A stretch of DNA of 26,464 nt from Nemertoderma westbladi (taxonomy: Eukaryota > Xenacoelomorpha > Nemertodermatida > Nemertodermatidae), in contig JAUCBJ010004361.1 in NCBI GenBank assembly GCA_032718475.1, forward strand, positions 1 through 26,464, given 5' to 3'. Both the position numbers and the translations under genes were made by a program. Shown here piece after piece: positions 10,845 to 19,706 of the stretch (positions are counted from its first letter, which is position 1; each line of letters begins with the position of its first letter). The notes below the pieces were generated by a model that searched no databases, was not told the DNA's origin, and saw only the letters and a list, made by a program, of their open reading frames with translations.

Positions 10845-11071
10845 TATTCTAAAAATATATAACACCAAAATTTATTTTACCTTAAGTAAATGCGGCCTAA
10901 CAGCTAAGATACCGGTACCGTACAATCGGCTGACTTATGTCGTATGTACGCTACGTGATAGGCTATACCGCTACGCTTACCGGTACGTAAGGAACCGTAA
11001 ATTAGTGGGGGGGGGGGGGGGGGGGTATATTAAAGTAGCGGTGAAATAATAATATTATCTATATAACTTAC

Positions 11072-11164
11072 TAATCTTTTCCTTTCTTCCAATTGCTTCA
11101 ATTGCGGACATGTATGGCTCGAGTGGGAAGCCCCTTGGCAATAATTGCAATTAGGTGCCGCCAT
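11072..11164 (-). CDS. zinc-knuckle mini-exon B, copy 1
   Basis: A 93-nt, 31-codon exon from ATG (11164) to the donor TTA|GTAAGT. The peptide starts MAAPNCNYCQGASHSSHTCP and ends QLKQLEERKRL. Its spacing C-x2-C-x4-H-x4-C is the canonical CCHC zinc knuckle found in nucleic-acid-binding proteins, including retroelement and MULE-type proteins. The donor is phase 0, like exon A, so A and B are interchangeable on the same downstream exon. Upstream in transcript orientation is an ATAG-rich low-complexity stretch that the A unit lacks. Confidence 0.55.
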
Positions 11165-11461
11165 ATCTATTTTATTCTATTATTCTAATCTAATCTATTC
11201 TATCTTACATCTATTATCTATTATTACTATATTACTATTACTATTTACTATTAATCTATTATTCTAATTACCTTAAGTAAATGCGGCCTAACAGCTAAGA
11301 TACCGGTACCGTACAATCGGCTGACTTATGTCGTATGTACGCTACGTGATAGGCTATACCGCTACGCTTACCGGTACGTAAGGAACCGTAAATTAGTGGG
11401 GGGGGGGGGGGGGGGTATATTAAAGTAGCGGTGAAATAATAATATTATCTATATAACTTAC

Positions 11462-11569
11462 TCTGCGTTCCTCCTCGCGTTTCCGCTTGGCGGGACACGT
11501 TTTTATTGAATGCCGCTTTGGCAAACATTTCCCATGACAATAACTGCAGTTGTAAATTTTCTTATCCAT
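11462..11569 (-). CDS. zinc-knuckle mini-exon A, copy 2
   Basis: Sequence and splice donor are the same as A copy 1: ATG at 11569, 36 codons, phase-0 donor into GTAAGT. No disabling change was seen. Confidence 0.5.
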
Positions 11570-11793
11570 TATTCTAAAAATATATAACACCAAAATTTAT
11601 TTTACCTTAAGTAAATGCGGCCTAACAGCTAAGATACCGGTACCGTACAATCGGCTGACTTATGTCGTATGTACGCTACGTGATAGGCTATACCGCTACG
11701 CTTACCGGTACGTAAGGAACCGTAAATTAGTGGGGGGGGGGGGGGGGTATATTAAAGTAGCGGTGAAATAATAATATTATCTATATAACTTAC

Positions 11794-11886
11794 TAATCTT
11801 TTCCTTTCTTCCAATTGCTTCAATTGCGGACATGTATGGCTCGAGTGGGAAGCCCCTTGGCAATAATTGCAATTAGGTGCCGCCAT
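11794..11886 (-). CDS. zinc-knuckle mini-exon B, copy 2
   Basis: Same as B copy 1: ATG at 11886, 31 codons, canonical CCHC spacing, phase-0 GTAAGT donor. Confidence 0.5.
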
Positions 11887-12182
11887 ATCTATTTTATTCT
11901 ATTATTCTAATCTAATCTATTCTATCTTACATCTATTATCTATTATTACTATATTACTATTACTATTTACTATTAATCTATTATTCTAATTACCTTAAGT
12001 AAATGCGGCCTAACAGCTAAGATACCGGTACCGTACAATCGGCTGACTTATGTCGTATGTACGCTACGTGATAGGCTATACCGCTACGCTTACCGGTACG
12101 TAAGGAACCGTAAATTAGTGGGGGGGGGGGGGGGGGTATATTAAAGTAGCGGTGAAATAATAATATTATCTATATAACTTAC

Positions 12183-12290
12183 TCTGCGTTCCTCCTCGCG
12201 TTTCCGCTTGGCGGGACACGTTTTTATTGAATGCCGCTTTGGCAAACATTTCCCATGACAATAACTGCAGTTGTAAATTTTCTTATCCAT
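12183..12290 (-). CDS. zinc-knuckle mini-exon A, copy 3
   Basis: Same as A copy 1: ATG at 12290, 36 codons, intact Cys/His ligands and GTAAGT donor. Confidence 0.5.
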
Positions 12291-12514
12291 TATTCTAAAA
12301 ATATATAACACCAAAATTTATTTTACCTTAAGTAAATGCGGCCTAACAGCTAAGATACCGGTACCGTACAATCGGCTGACTTATGTCGTATGTACGCTAC
12401 GTGATAGGCTATACCGCTACGCTTACCGGTACGTAAGGAACCGTAAATTAGTGGGGGGGGGGGGGGGGTATATTAAAGTAGCGGTGAAATAATAATATTA
12501 TCTATATAACTTAC

Positions 12515-12607
12515 TAATCTTTTCCTTTCTTCCAATTGCTTCAATTGCGGACATGTATGGCTCGAGTGGGAAGCCCCTTGGCAATAATTGCAATTAGGTG
12601 CCGCCAT
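12515..12607 (-). CDS. zinc-knuckle mini-exon B, copy 3
   Basis: Same as B copy 1: ATG at 12607, 31 codons, intact CCHC and GTAAGT donor. Confidence 0.5.
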
Positions 12608-12903
12608 ATCTATTTTATTCTATTATTCTAATCTAATCTATTCTATCTTACATCTATTATCTATTATTACTATATTACTATTACTATTTACTATTAATCT
12701 ATTATTCTAATTACCTTAAGTAAATGCGGCCTAACAGCTAAGATACCGGTACCGTACAATCGGCTGACTTATGTCGTATGTACGCTACGTGATAGGCTAT
12801 ACCGCTACGCTTACCGGTACGTAAGGAACCGTAAATTAGTGGGGGGGGGGGGGGGGGTATATTAAAGTAGCGGTGAAATAATAATATTATCTATATAACT
12901 TAC

Positions 12904-13011
12904 TCTGCGTTCCTCCTCGCGTTTCCGCTTGGCGGGACACGTTTTTATTGAATGCCGCTTTGGCAAACATTTCCCATGACAATAACTGCAGTTGTAAATT
13001 TTCTTATCCAT
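12904..13011 (-). CDS. zinc-knuckle mini-exon A, copy 4 (most 5' in transcript orientation)
   Basis: Same as A copy 1: ATG at 13011, 36 codons, GTAAGT donor. It lies in the final unit, whose right block runs into unique sequence at 13175 without a G run. It is therefore the outermost copy and probably the one nearest the ancestral promoter. Confidence 0.5.
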
Positions 13012-13325
13012 TATTCTAAAAATATATAACACCAAAATTTATTTTACCTTAAGTAAATGCGGCCTAACAGCTAAGATACCGGTACCGTACAATCGGCTGA
13101 CTTATGTCGTATGTACGCTACGTGATAGGCTATACCGCTACGCTTACCGGTACGTAAGGAACCGTAAATTAGTGCCTCTACCTACAACTCTTAATAGGCC
13201 TACAGGGTTACAGGTCCTTCCTGTTGTCCTGTACTCAGGCTGTCAGGCACAGACAGCAGATTGAAATATCAAACATCCAAAGACTGAAATACATGCAGTA
13301 AGGCAGTAGGCCTAGGGTTGACTAT

Positions 13326-13517
13326 TCAAATTCCGGACAAAATTTCATTTTTTTTTAATTTGGGACACTTTAAATTGCTTTAATTCTTGATATTATGTTT
13401 GCATCTGTACAAGATGCTATTGTAGTTCACTATAAAACCAAATTGTTACCACTCAGTTCAACTGTTTAGTTGTAACTGGGTGGTTTTCATTTTATAAATT
13501 GACTGTCCGGAATTTGA
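13326..13517. repeat. short inverted repeat TCAAATTCCGGACA
   Basis: Exact 14-bp inverted arms at 13326-13339 and 13504-13517 enclose about 165 bases of AT-rich DNA. Two further CCGGACA words follow at about 13532 and 13550. It may be the remains of a small non-autonomous transposon; no target-site duplication was recognised. Confidence 0.5.
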
Positions 13518-13741
13518 CTACCTGGTAAAATACCGGACATGTATATAATTCCGGACAATGCCTTTTATTAGCTGTGAGAGTCGATGGGAGGGTTGATATT
13601 AGGCCTATTTTAATAATTAAATTAAACTTTATTTCCATTAGTTTAGGTATCTGGGTGTATTACATAAAGCCATATTTTACTCCTGTACTCAGTTCTGAAG
13701 TTATGCAATGCTTTGTCTTGCATACCCACCCCAGATAGGGG

Positions 13742-14027
13742 GCCCATGTGAAGAATACCAGACTTTCTGCCGTTATATTTCACGTTGCAATTATCCCCAT
13801 GTGAAGAGAAGAATACCAGGTTTTCACCAAAAACACAGGTTACAGGAGGGCTGAATGTAACCAAAACAATAAACGAATTAGTTTATGTACAGGTTAAGCT
13901 ATAAGACAGAAATAAGCGGTATAAAACACTTAATAAAGATATATTTAAAAAAATAAAAAATCTTCATATATAAAATTACAATAAAAAGTCGACCGAAAAG
14001 TTAAATCCTGGTATTCTTCACATGGGC
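13742..14027. repeat. 286-bp segment with exact 20-bp inverted ends
   Basis: The 20 bases GCCCATGTGAAGAATACCAG at 13742-13761 recur as the exact reverse complement at 14008-14027. A variant direct copy, ATGTGAAGAGAAGAATACCAGG, starts near 13799. The ends are flanked by G-rich runs (GATAGGGGG on the left, GGATAGGGGGTGGGG on the right). This looks like a MITE or foldback element; its open frames have no homology I recognise. Confidence 0.6.
13835..13873 (-). repeat. solo satellite monomer fragment, minus orientation
   Basis: Reading the minus strand gives TTTATTGTTTTGGTTACATT, then AGCCCTCCTGTAACCTGTG, the conserved order of the minisatellite unit. Together with 14152-14167 (plus orientation) it forms an exact 16-bp inverted pair. 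Confidence 0.6.
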
Positions 14028-14127
14028 GGGATAGGGGGTGGGGTGGGGGGACTATCAACGCAATAATAATGCATCCCCCCATGAAATTCGACACAAATAA
14101 CAGTTCCATTACTCCCATAATTAAAAC

Positions 14128-14167
14128 TATAACCTGTTCTATTGTGTTCCATTTATTGTTTTGGTTA
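14128..14167 (+). repeat. partial satellite monomer, plus orientation
   Basis: Contains ATAACCTGTTCTATTG followed by TTTATTGTTTTGGTTA. Sixteen bases are identical to the minisatellite core and the preceding part is a diverged match. Confidence 0.5.
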
Positions 14168-14269
14168 GAAATACGTGTCACTATAAGCTGCTCATTTGAC
14201 ATTTCCCTAGTTTAACATTGATGCGAAATATTCATTCACCAAGATTGGATTTGCGAACAGTTAGCAGAA

Positions 14270-14291
14270 CCCCCCCCCCCCCCCCCCCCCC
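14270..14291. repeat. 22-base C homopolymer
   Basis: An uninterrupted C run followed by C-rich sequence (TGCCCCTCCCG, then CCCACCCACC). The 14292-14786 stretch after it is AT-rich and shows no gene. Confidence 0.85.
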
Positions 14292-14786
14292 TGCCCCTCC
14301 CGTCTAACCCACCCACCCACCACCCGTGTTATTTAAAATATTTTTGTTTAAATGAACTAACTGCATTGCATAATGATAATAATTGATATACAATAATACC
14401 AAAATTATAGTCCCACTAAATGTATATGATATGGCTCTGATACTACTATCAGATTATCAAATATACACTGCGAGACGGATTTGACTATTGCAGTATTGGT
14501 TTATATACAACAATTAATTTGTATACAGTACAGCAGTATTATTCTAAAATAACTAAAATATCTTGTAGAAAATAGTAACAGATTACTCTGCATAGGATAT
14601 TGCACTGATAATTGAAACTATTATAAATTAAACAAAGTTGTTCTAGAGAGTTACTACAGTGCATGGTTGTTTGCAGACATTACATGGAAAAGATAGACAA
14701 GTAGGCTTGGCGAGCCTTTATTGGTAATAATAATAAGCAAAAAATTTATGCAATAGACTAGCAACTTTTGAAAATTTTGTGATGCT

Positions 14787-15215
14787 TGAATCTAACTGCT
14801 GAGGACACCAAATCTCTGGATGGCACATTCACAAGAATGCTACGCCGGGTTCATTGTGTCAAGTTCAATGCACACATCTCCAACCAGACACTATATAACA
14901 TTGGAGGTGTCTCATTGGTTCCCCCAAGCTTGACACTAGAACAAAATCGCCTCCGCTTTGCAGGACATTGCTTTCGCCGTGAGGACCAGCCAGTGCATAA
15001 TCTTGTACTTTGGCAGCCTCATGGAGTGAATAAGTATGGTGGACAGCCCATGACTTTCTTGAGACGCATCTTAAAGTACACTGGCCTTGAAGATGCGGAT
15101 GATCTAGCAAATGTCATGGGTGATAGGGAGTTGTGGCGGTGCAATTTTGTCGATAAGCCGGCACAGCATTCTTAAAAATGCAGCTGCAATGCAGCATGCC
15201 GATCCTAGTAGTAGT
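14787..15215 (+). mobile_element. 5'-truncated non-LTR retrotransposon, reverse transcriptase C-terminus (copy 1)
   Basis: From NLTAEDTKSLDG to the stop at 15173-15175, this reads the C-terminal end of a LINE-encoded reverse transcriptase. The signature is RLRFAGHCFRREDQPVHNLV, then LWQPHGVNKYGGQP and a FLRRILKYTGLED helix, the arrangement seen after the RT domain in RTE/CR1-like animal LINEs. The frame is open but lacks the endonuclease, the catalytic RT motifs and most of the protein. Homology to the copy at 19.1-19.6 kb begins abruptly near 14787 and continues past the stop to a (TAG)n run at about 15215. That pattern is a typical dead-on-arrival insertion. Confidence 0.8.
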
Positions 15216-16210
15216 TGTACAAGCCATATACTTAACTGTAGTGATTTGTATTTATTTTACTTTGTAATCCGCTAATAAACAAGTTCAAGTTCATAAGATT
15301 CACAGATTGGCACTTTAAATTCTACTCCAGTATTCGTAAAAATTATAACTCTTATTACAATCTGACCTCACCAAAAGCCATGCGAGCATCATTAAATAAC
15401 GAGCTGATAAATTAAGTAACTAACCCATGTCACCATAATTCTGCCTTTGTATAGCTATTTTGGCTAGTGATTTATGTTCGGGAACATATTTCTGACACAT
15501 TACATGTTTAATTTTTGTGATAGCTAGTGTTTTCAATGGTAGTTAGTCTATTCATAAAAATGGTACAGTAGCTCGTGTTTTTAAAAATATCAACAAATCG
15601 TATTATTATTATGAATATCCATAGTAAAGTTGGTTTATTTTTATTTATTTATCAGTATTGAAGTAGTATTGAAGAAAATAAAATAACGTGTTTCTGCAAC
15701 AATTAATTAAATAAGATAATTAAAAAAATACAGTAGTTGCACAGATTCGGTCGTATCGTCCATACCTTATGTTAGAGGCAATGAGTGCGGAAATGAAAAA
15801 AATAAGGAGACCTCCTTGTAACAAGTACAAAAATAGAAAAGGTATAGACCCCACAGAACTATAATCCTTACAGGCAATGAGATAAATGGTACTCATTTAA
15901 CGACCGTTTAAGAAACAAAGCAAATATGTGCGCGCCCTGTTTGGGTAGTCCCTTAGCATTTGTGCCAAAACGAAAACTATCCTGGCCCGCATGCAGGGGA
16001 ACAACCCCATGACCTCTGGAGCGATATTATTTCAAGGAAATGGATTTAAATGCTATGCAAGGCTTGAAAAAATTGAATACGCGTCTTTGTATTAGAAAAC
16101 GATCCTTAAAAATACAAAGTATGCTGTCATGTTGTTCGTTCAATATGCTCTAATTAACAATAAACACAATATTGCAATGTTCTAAAGCTAATATACGGAA
16201 ATAAAAACCT
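15216..16210. other. non-coding AT-rich region
   Basis: No gene or clear repeat is recognised. Several TTAATTAA-like words and a TTTTTATTTATTTATC run are present. The right part (about 16100-16210) adjoins the broken 3' end of the piggyBac pseudogene, but no piggyBac terminal repeat with a TTAA target site could be identified. Confidence 0.45.
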
Positions 16211-17854
16211 TCAGCGAAAAATAGGGAGATACCACCTTCGTGCCTTGGATCTGGATCGATACAAAGCAATCAACATGTCCGCAAGATCGACTCCGCCCAT
16301 ATGTGTATTGTATACACCAACTATAGCGGGACATGGAATTTCTTCTTTCTCCTTTGTCTTTTTATTGTACCTCTTAGCAACACCCATTGGCTCCGTTCCA
16401 ACAAATGTACTCGCCAGCGTGACCATTTTGTTGTCGTACCAACTAACAACTTGCACACAGTTCGCTGTGTCAACAAGGGAATCTACAGCACCTCGAGGTT
16501 GTTTCGACATCTCTTTCTCAGCTAGAAGAGGACAGTATGGTAACCGACGTCTTTGGATGGTACAAACAGCATGTATATCCAACTGTTTCACGAGATATTG
16601 AAGAAGATCAACACTGGCAAAGTAATTGTCAAAAAATACTTCTGGCCTGAGTCCATCAGGGATGGAACGGCAAAGGTAGATGACTCGACTACCTTAGCGC
16701 CAAAACCTAGGTGTTCTTCTACCTCATTGAATGTGCCATCATCAAATGTGGATGATCCACAGTACATAAAATAATCATATACTACACCACTGACACCACA
16801 TCTTACAAAGAATTTGAATCCCCACTTTCGAGGTTTGTTTTTGACATATTGCCGAAGATTACCTGCCATGCCTCCCTTGTATGGAATCATCATCTCGTCT
16901 ATTGATGATCTAGGTTCTTGATCTATTGACAGAAAGTTCATTCTCATCAAATCTAACAGTGGTTTTATTTTAAATAGACGGTGATCCTCTTCCTTCGACT
17001 TAGCCTTAGAATTATCATTGAAGTGAAGATTTGTTTGGATCTTCAGAAATCTTCGATAAGACATAATATCCGATATGGATGGGACCTTAGTGACACCATT
17101 CCAATAGTCCTGATAGCGACCTGATAAATCAAACCCATCATTATCTTTATGGAGACAAAATCTTTCAGTTCGTCAGGAGTAAGATTCAAAGGATGTAGTG
17201 TCTTCTGAAAGCAGTATAAATTCGATTGAAAACAAATCAACTGAATAACAGCATCTGTAAAGAACATTGAGAAGTACTTCAAGGGTGTCTGAACTTCATC
17301 AATATCTTTAATGATGACTTTACAGGGTTCCTTATCTGGCAGTTGACATCGAATTCCCCGTCTCCATGTGAACTTACGTCTTTCAGCTTCTTTTATATCC
17401 TTTTTCGAAGCTTTAGGTGGCTGTTGTGGCATTTGTTTTTTTTTTCTTGTGGGATACCAGGTCCACAGAGCTGTCAATTTTAGTTCGTTTTGGTTCTAAG
17501 TAATGCGAAAGCGGCTCAGTCATCTAATTCATAATCAGGCACATTGACACATTCTAACTCTGGAATGTCATCACTATCCGAAGGAGACCTGATGTCAATA
17601 TCAAGTGTCTCAATCTCCAAGTTCTCCAAAATATCCTCTGCAGTCTCCTCATCGCTGCCTTCACTACCAGAATCGAGACCATTGGCTGGAATCACTACTT
17701 CGAAATCATCATGTTCGTTTAGTCGATTGCTTCCGTAAAAGCTTCGGATATTTATTGGCTGTCGTATTGTTTGCCTGTTGATAGATAGGTGGATGTGATC
17801 GCGAAGATGTAGGCTGTAGTTGTATATTGAATAAACTATTGGCCATAACGTCAA
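16211..17854 (-). pseudogene. piggyBac-type transposase pseudogene
   Basis: Read on the minus strand, the order is an acidic N-terminus (SGSEGSDEETAEDILENLE, 17516-17854), PKRTKID and basic KKKK (about 17450-17515), then the DDE core. Conserved blocks are LTPDELKDFVSIKIMMG, DIMSYRRFLKIQTNLHFND, SIDEMMIPYKG (first catalytic Asp), EVFFDNYFAS (second Asp) and YNTHMGGVDLADML (third Asp). At least three frame changes break it: near 17510, near 17120-17145 (after MMGL) and near 16675-16690 (after GFGAKVV). The protein ends at WYLPIFR, without the usual remaining helix region and the C-terminal cysteine-rich domain. All three Asp codons survive, so decay looks moderately recent. Confidence 0.85.
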
Positions 17855-18129
17855 TGCAATAATAATTCACAATAACAATAATACAGAAATAGGTCAATAC
17901 AGTATGATAAATTTGAACTAAGTCATTATACGTTTCCTTTAATAATAGATTACTGTAATTAATTAGGCCTACAGTATAACAGTACAGTAGGTGGGAACCC
18001 CGGCTCTAATTACTTAATCTCTGGTTCAATTTATGCCCTTATGCTAGTACGCAAATGTGCAACTGGCCACATGGTATTAGGAAACTAATAAAATTTGAAA
18101 CTAAACCAAATAATTATAAAATAATGAAC
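17855..18129. other. AT-rich spacer
   Basis: No gene is seen between the piggyBac remnant and the minisatellite. No piggyBac TIR plus TTAA junction is recognisable. Confidence 0.4.
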
Positions 18130-19097
18130 AAACCTACCTCTGTAACCTGCACCTTTCCCCAAAATGGCAACAACCATGTTTATTGTTTTGGTTATAAAAG
18201 CCTACCTCTGCACCCTGCTCCTTTCCGCCAATTGGTAACAACACTGTTTATTGTTTTGGTTATAATAGCCTGCCTCTGTAAACTGTTCCTTTCCCACAAT
18301 CGGTAACGACATTGTTTATTGTACAGGTTATATATGCCAACCTCTGTGTAACCTGCTCCTTTCCCACAATTGGTAACAACATTGTTTATTGTTTTGGTTG
18401 TAAAAGCCTACCTCTGTAACCTGCACCTTTCTCCAAAATGGCAACAACCATGTTCATTGCTTTGGTTATAAAAGCCTACCTCTGTACCCTGCTCCTTTCT
18501 CCCAATTGGTGACAACACTGTTTATTGTTTTGGTTATAAAAGCCTACCTCTGTAACCTGCTCCTTTCCCCTATTCGGTAACAACATTTGTTATTGTATTG
18601 GTTATATAAGCCGACTTCTGCGTAACCTGCTCCTTTCCCCAATTGGTAACAACACTGTTTATTGCATTGGTTATGAAAGCCGACCTGTCTGTAACCTGCT
18701 CCTTTCCCCCAATTGAAAACAACATTGTTTATTGTTTTGGTTATAAAAGCTTACTTCTGTAACCTGCTCCTTTCCTTAAATTGGTAACAACATTGTTTAT
18801 TGTTTTGGTTATAAAAGCCAACCACTGTAACCTGCTCCTTTCCCCAATTGGTAACAACACTGTTTATTGTTTTGGATATAAAAGCATACCTCTGTAACCT
18901 GCTCCTTTCCCCCATTCGGTAACAACATTTTTTATTGTATTGGTTATATATGCCGACTTCTGCGTAACCTGCTCCTTTCCCCAATTAGTAACAACACTGT
19001 TTATTGCATTGGTTATATAAGCCAACCTGTCTGTAACCTGCTCCTTTCCCCCAATTGGAAACAACATTGTTTATTGTTTTGGTTATAAAAGCCTATC
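18130..19097 (+). repeat. 14-copy minisatellite, unit 68-70 bp
   Basis: The unit has the order CCTACCTCTGTAACCTGCTC, CTTTCCCCAATTGGTAACAA, CATTG, TTTATTGTTTTGGTTATAAA, AG. The CCTTT landmark recurs near 18150, 18217, 18287, 18355, 18423, 18492, 18561, 18630, 18700, 18768, 18836, 18904, 18973 and 19043. Divergence of about 5-15 percent between units marks an older array than the one at 10.7-13.2 kb. Subtypes exist (for example GCATTGGTTAT and GTATTGGTTATATA variants), with an apparent higher-order alternation. Minus-strand open frames in the array arise because a 69-base unit is a multiple of three. Confidence 0.93.
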
Positions 19098-19590
19098 TTC
19101 TAAGGTCCGATTATTTAGAACAGCAGTAGTTCCAGTACTCCTCTATGGGAGTCCATGCAGGGCTCTAACTGCTGAGAACACCAAATCTCTGGATGGCACA
19201 TTCACAAGAATGCTACGCCGGGTTCATTGTATCAAGTACAATGTACACATCTCCAACCAGACACTATATAACATTGGAGGTGTCTCATTGGTTCCCCAAA
19301 GCTTGACACTAGAACAAAGTCGCCTCCGCTTTGCAGGACATTGCTTTCGCCGTGAGGACCAGCCAGTGCATAATCTTGTGCTTTGGCAGCCTCATGGAGT
19401 GGATAAGCATGGTGGACAGCCCACGACTTTCTTGAGACGCATGTTAAGGGACATTGGCCTTGAAAATGTGGATGAACTAGCAAATGTCATGGATGATAGG
19501 GAGTTGTGGCGGCGCAATTTTGTCGACAAGCCGGCACAGCATTCTTAAAAATGCAGCTGCAATGCAGCATGCCGATCCTAGTAGTAGTAG
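19096..19590 (+). mobile_element. 5'-truncated non-LTR retrotransposon, reverse transcriptase C-terminus (copy 2)
   Basis: This copy extends further 5' than copy 1. It reads SSKVRLFRTAVVPVLLYGSP, then CRALTAENTKSLDGTFTRML, and continues through RLRFAGHCFRREDQPVHNLV to the stop at 19546-19548. The LLYGS block is the conserved segment after the RT palm in LINE ORF2 proteins. It is about 90 percent identical to copy 1 and shares its short 3' UTR, ending at a (TAG)n run (19579-19590). Its 5' break abuts the minisatellite almost exactly. Confidence 0.85.
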
Positions 19591-19617
19591 CGTTTAAGTA
19601 CCTGTGCTATTTCACAG

Positions 19618-19706
19618 CCTACATATGATCCAGACGAGCAAGAGGTCTGGTCTGCCGGTATGGCATCGGGGGCTGCGCCAACTTACTTCCCGCCAATGGG
19701 CCGACG
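19618..19706 (+). pseudogene. iPLA2-beta (PLA2G6)-like patatin-domain exon fragment
   Basis: After an acceptor-like GTGCTATTTCACAG, the frame reads PTYDPDEQEVWSAGM and then ASGAAPTYFPPMGR. The pattern Q-x-VW-x-A-x(2)-SGAAPTYF-x-P-x-GR is characteristic of the patatin-like catalytic domain of group VI calcium-independent phospholipase A2. In the family this precedes the D-G-G/A catalytic-Asp motif, which is absent: the reading diverges after MGR and stops within five codons, where transposase-related sequence begins. No other phospholipase exon is seen nearby. A captured or displaced exon fragment is most likely. Confidence 0.55.

Larger units (their letters stand above)
10671..13174 (-). repeat. 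seven-unit tandem array of alternating A/B exon units separated by G runs
   Basis: Units begin TATATTAAAGTAGCGGTGAA at 10691 (A), 11026 (B), 11416 (A), 11748 (B), 12137 (A), 12469 (B) and 12858 (A). The A unit is 332-335 bp and the B unit 389-390 bp, so the A+B period is about 721-725 bp. All units share a left block of about 45 bases, which contains the splice donor, and a right block of about 155 bases that ends ACCGTAAATTAGTG. Only the cores differ, each holding a distinct mini-exon. Each unit is preceded by a 16-20-base G run; the last lacks one on its right edge (13174). Copies are almost identical, implying very recent amplification or an assembly duplication. Confidence 0.92.

Noticed and set aside
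10824-10860. Internal-exon reading of the A exons using the TATATATTTTTAG acceptor
   Set aside because: Its phase would leave one extra base relative to the phase-0 donors of neighbouring exons, so splicing A to A would break the frame; an ATG-initiated first exon fits better.
10671-13174. CRISPR-like or simple satellite interpretation of the array
   Set aside because: Units are 330-390 bp with embedded donors and Cys/His-coding frames in eukaryotic DNA; this does not fit CRISPR, and the coding signals go beyond a plain satellite.
18751-19067. Minus-strand open frames with repeated WGKEQVT-like peptides
   Set aside because: They come from the minisatellite: its 69-base unit preserves frame, so repetition of the peptide is automatic.
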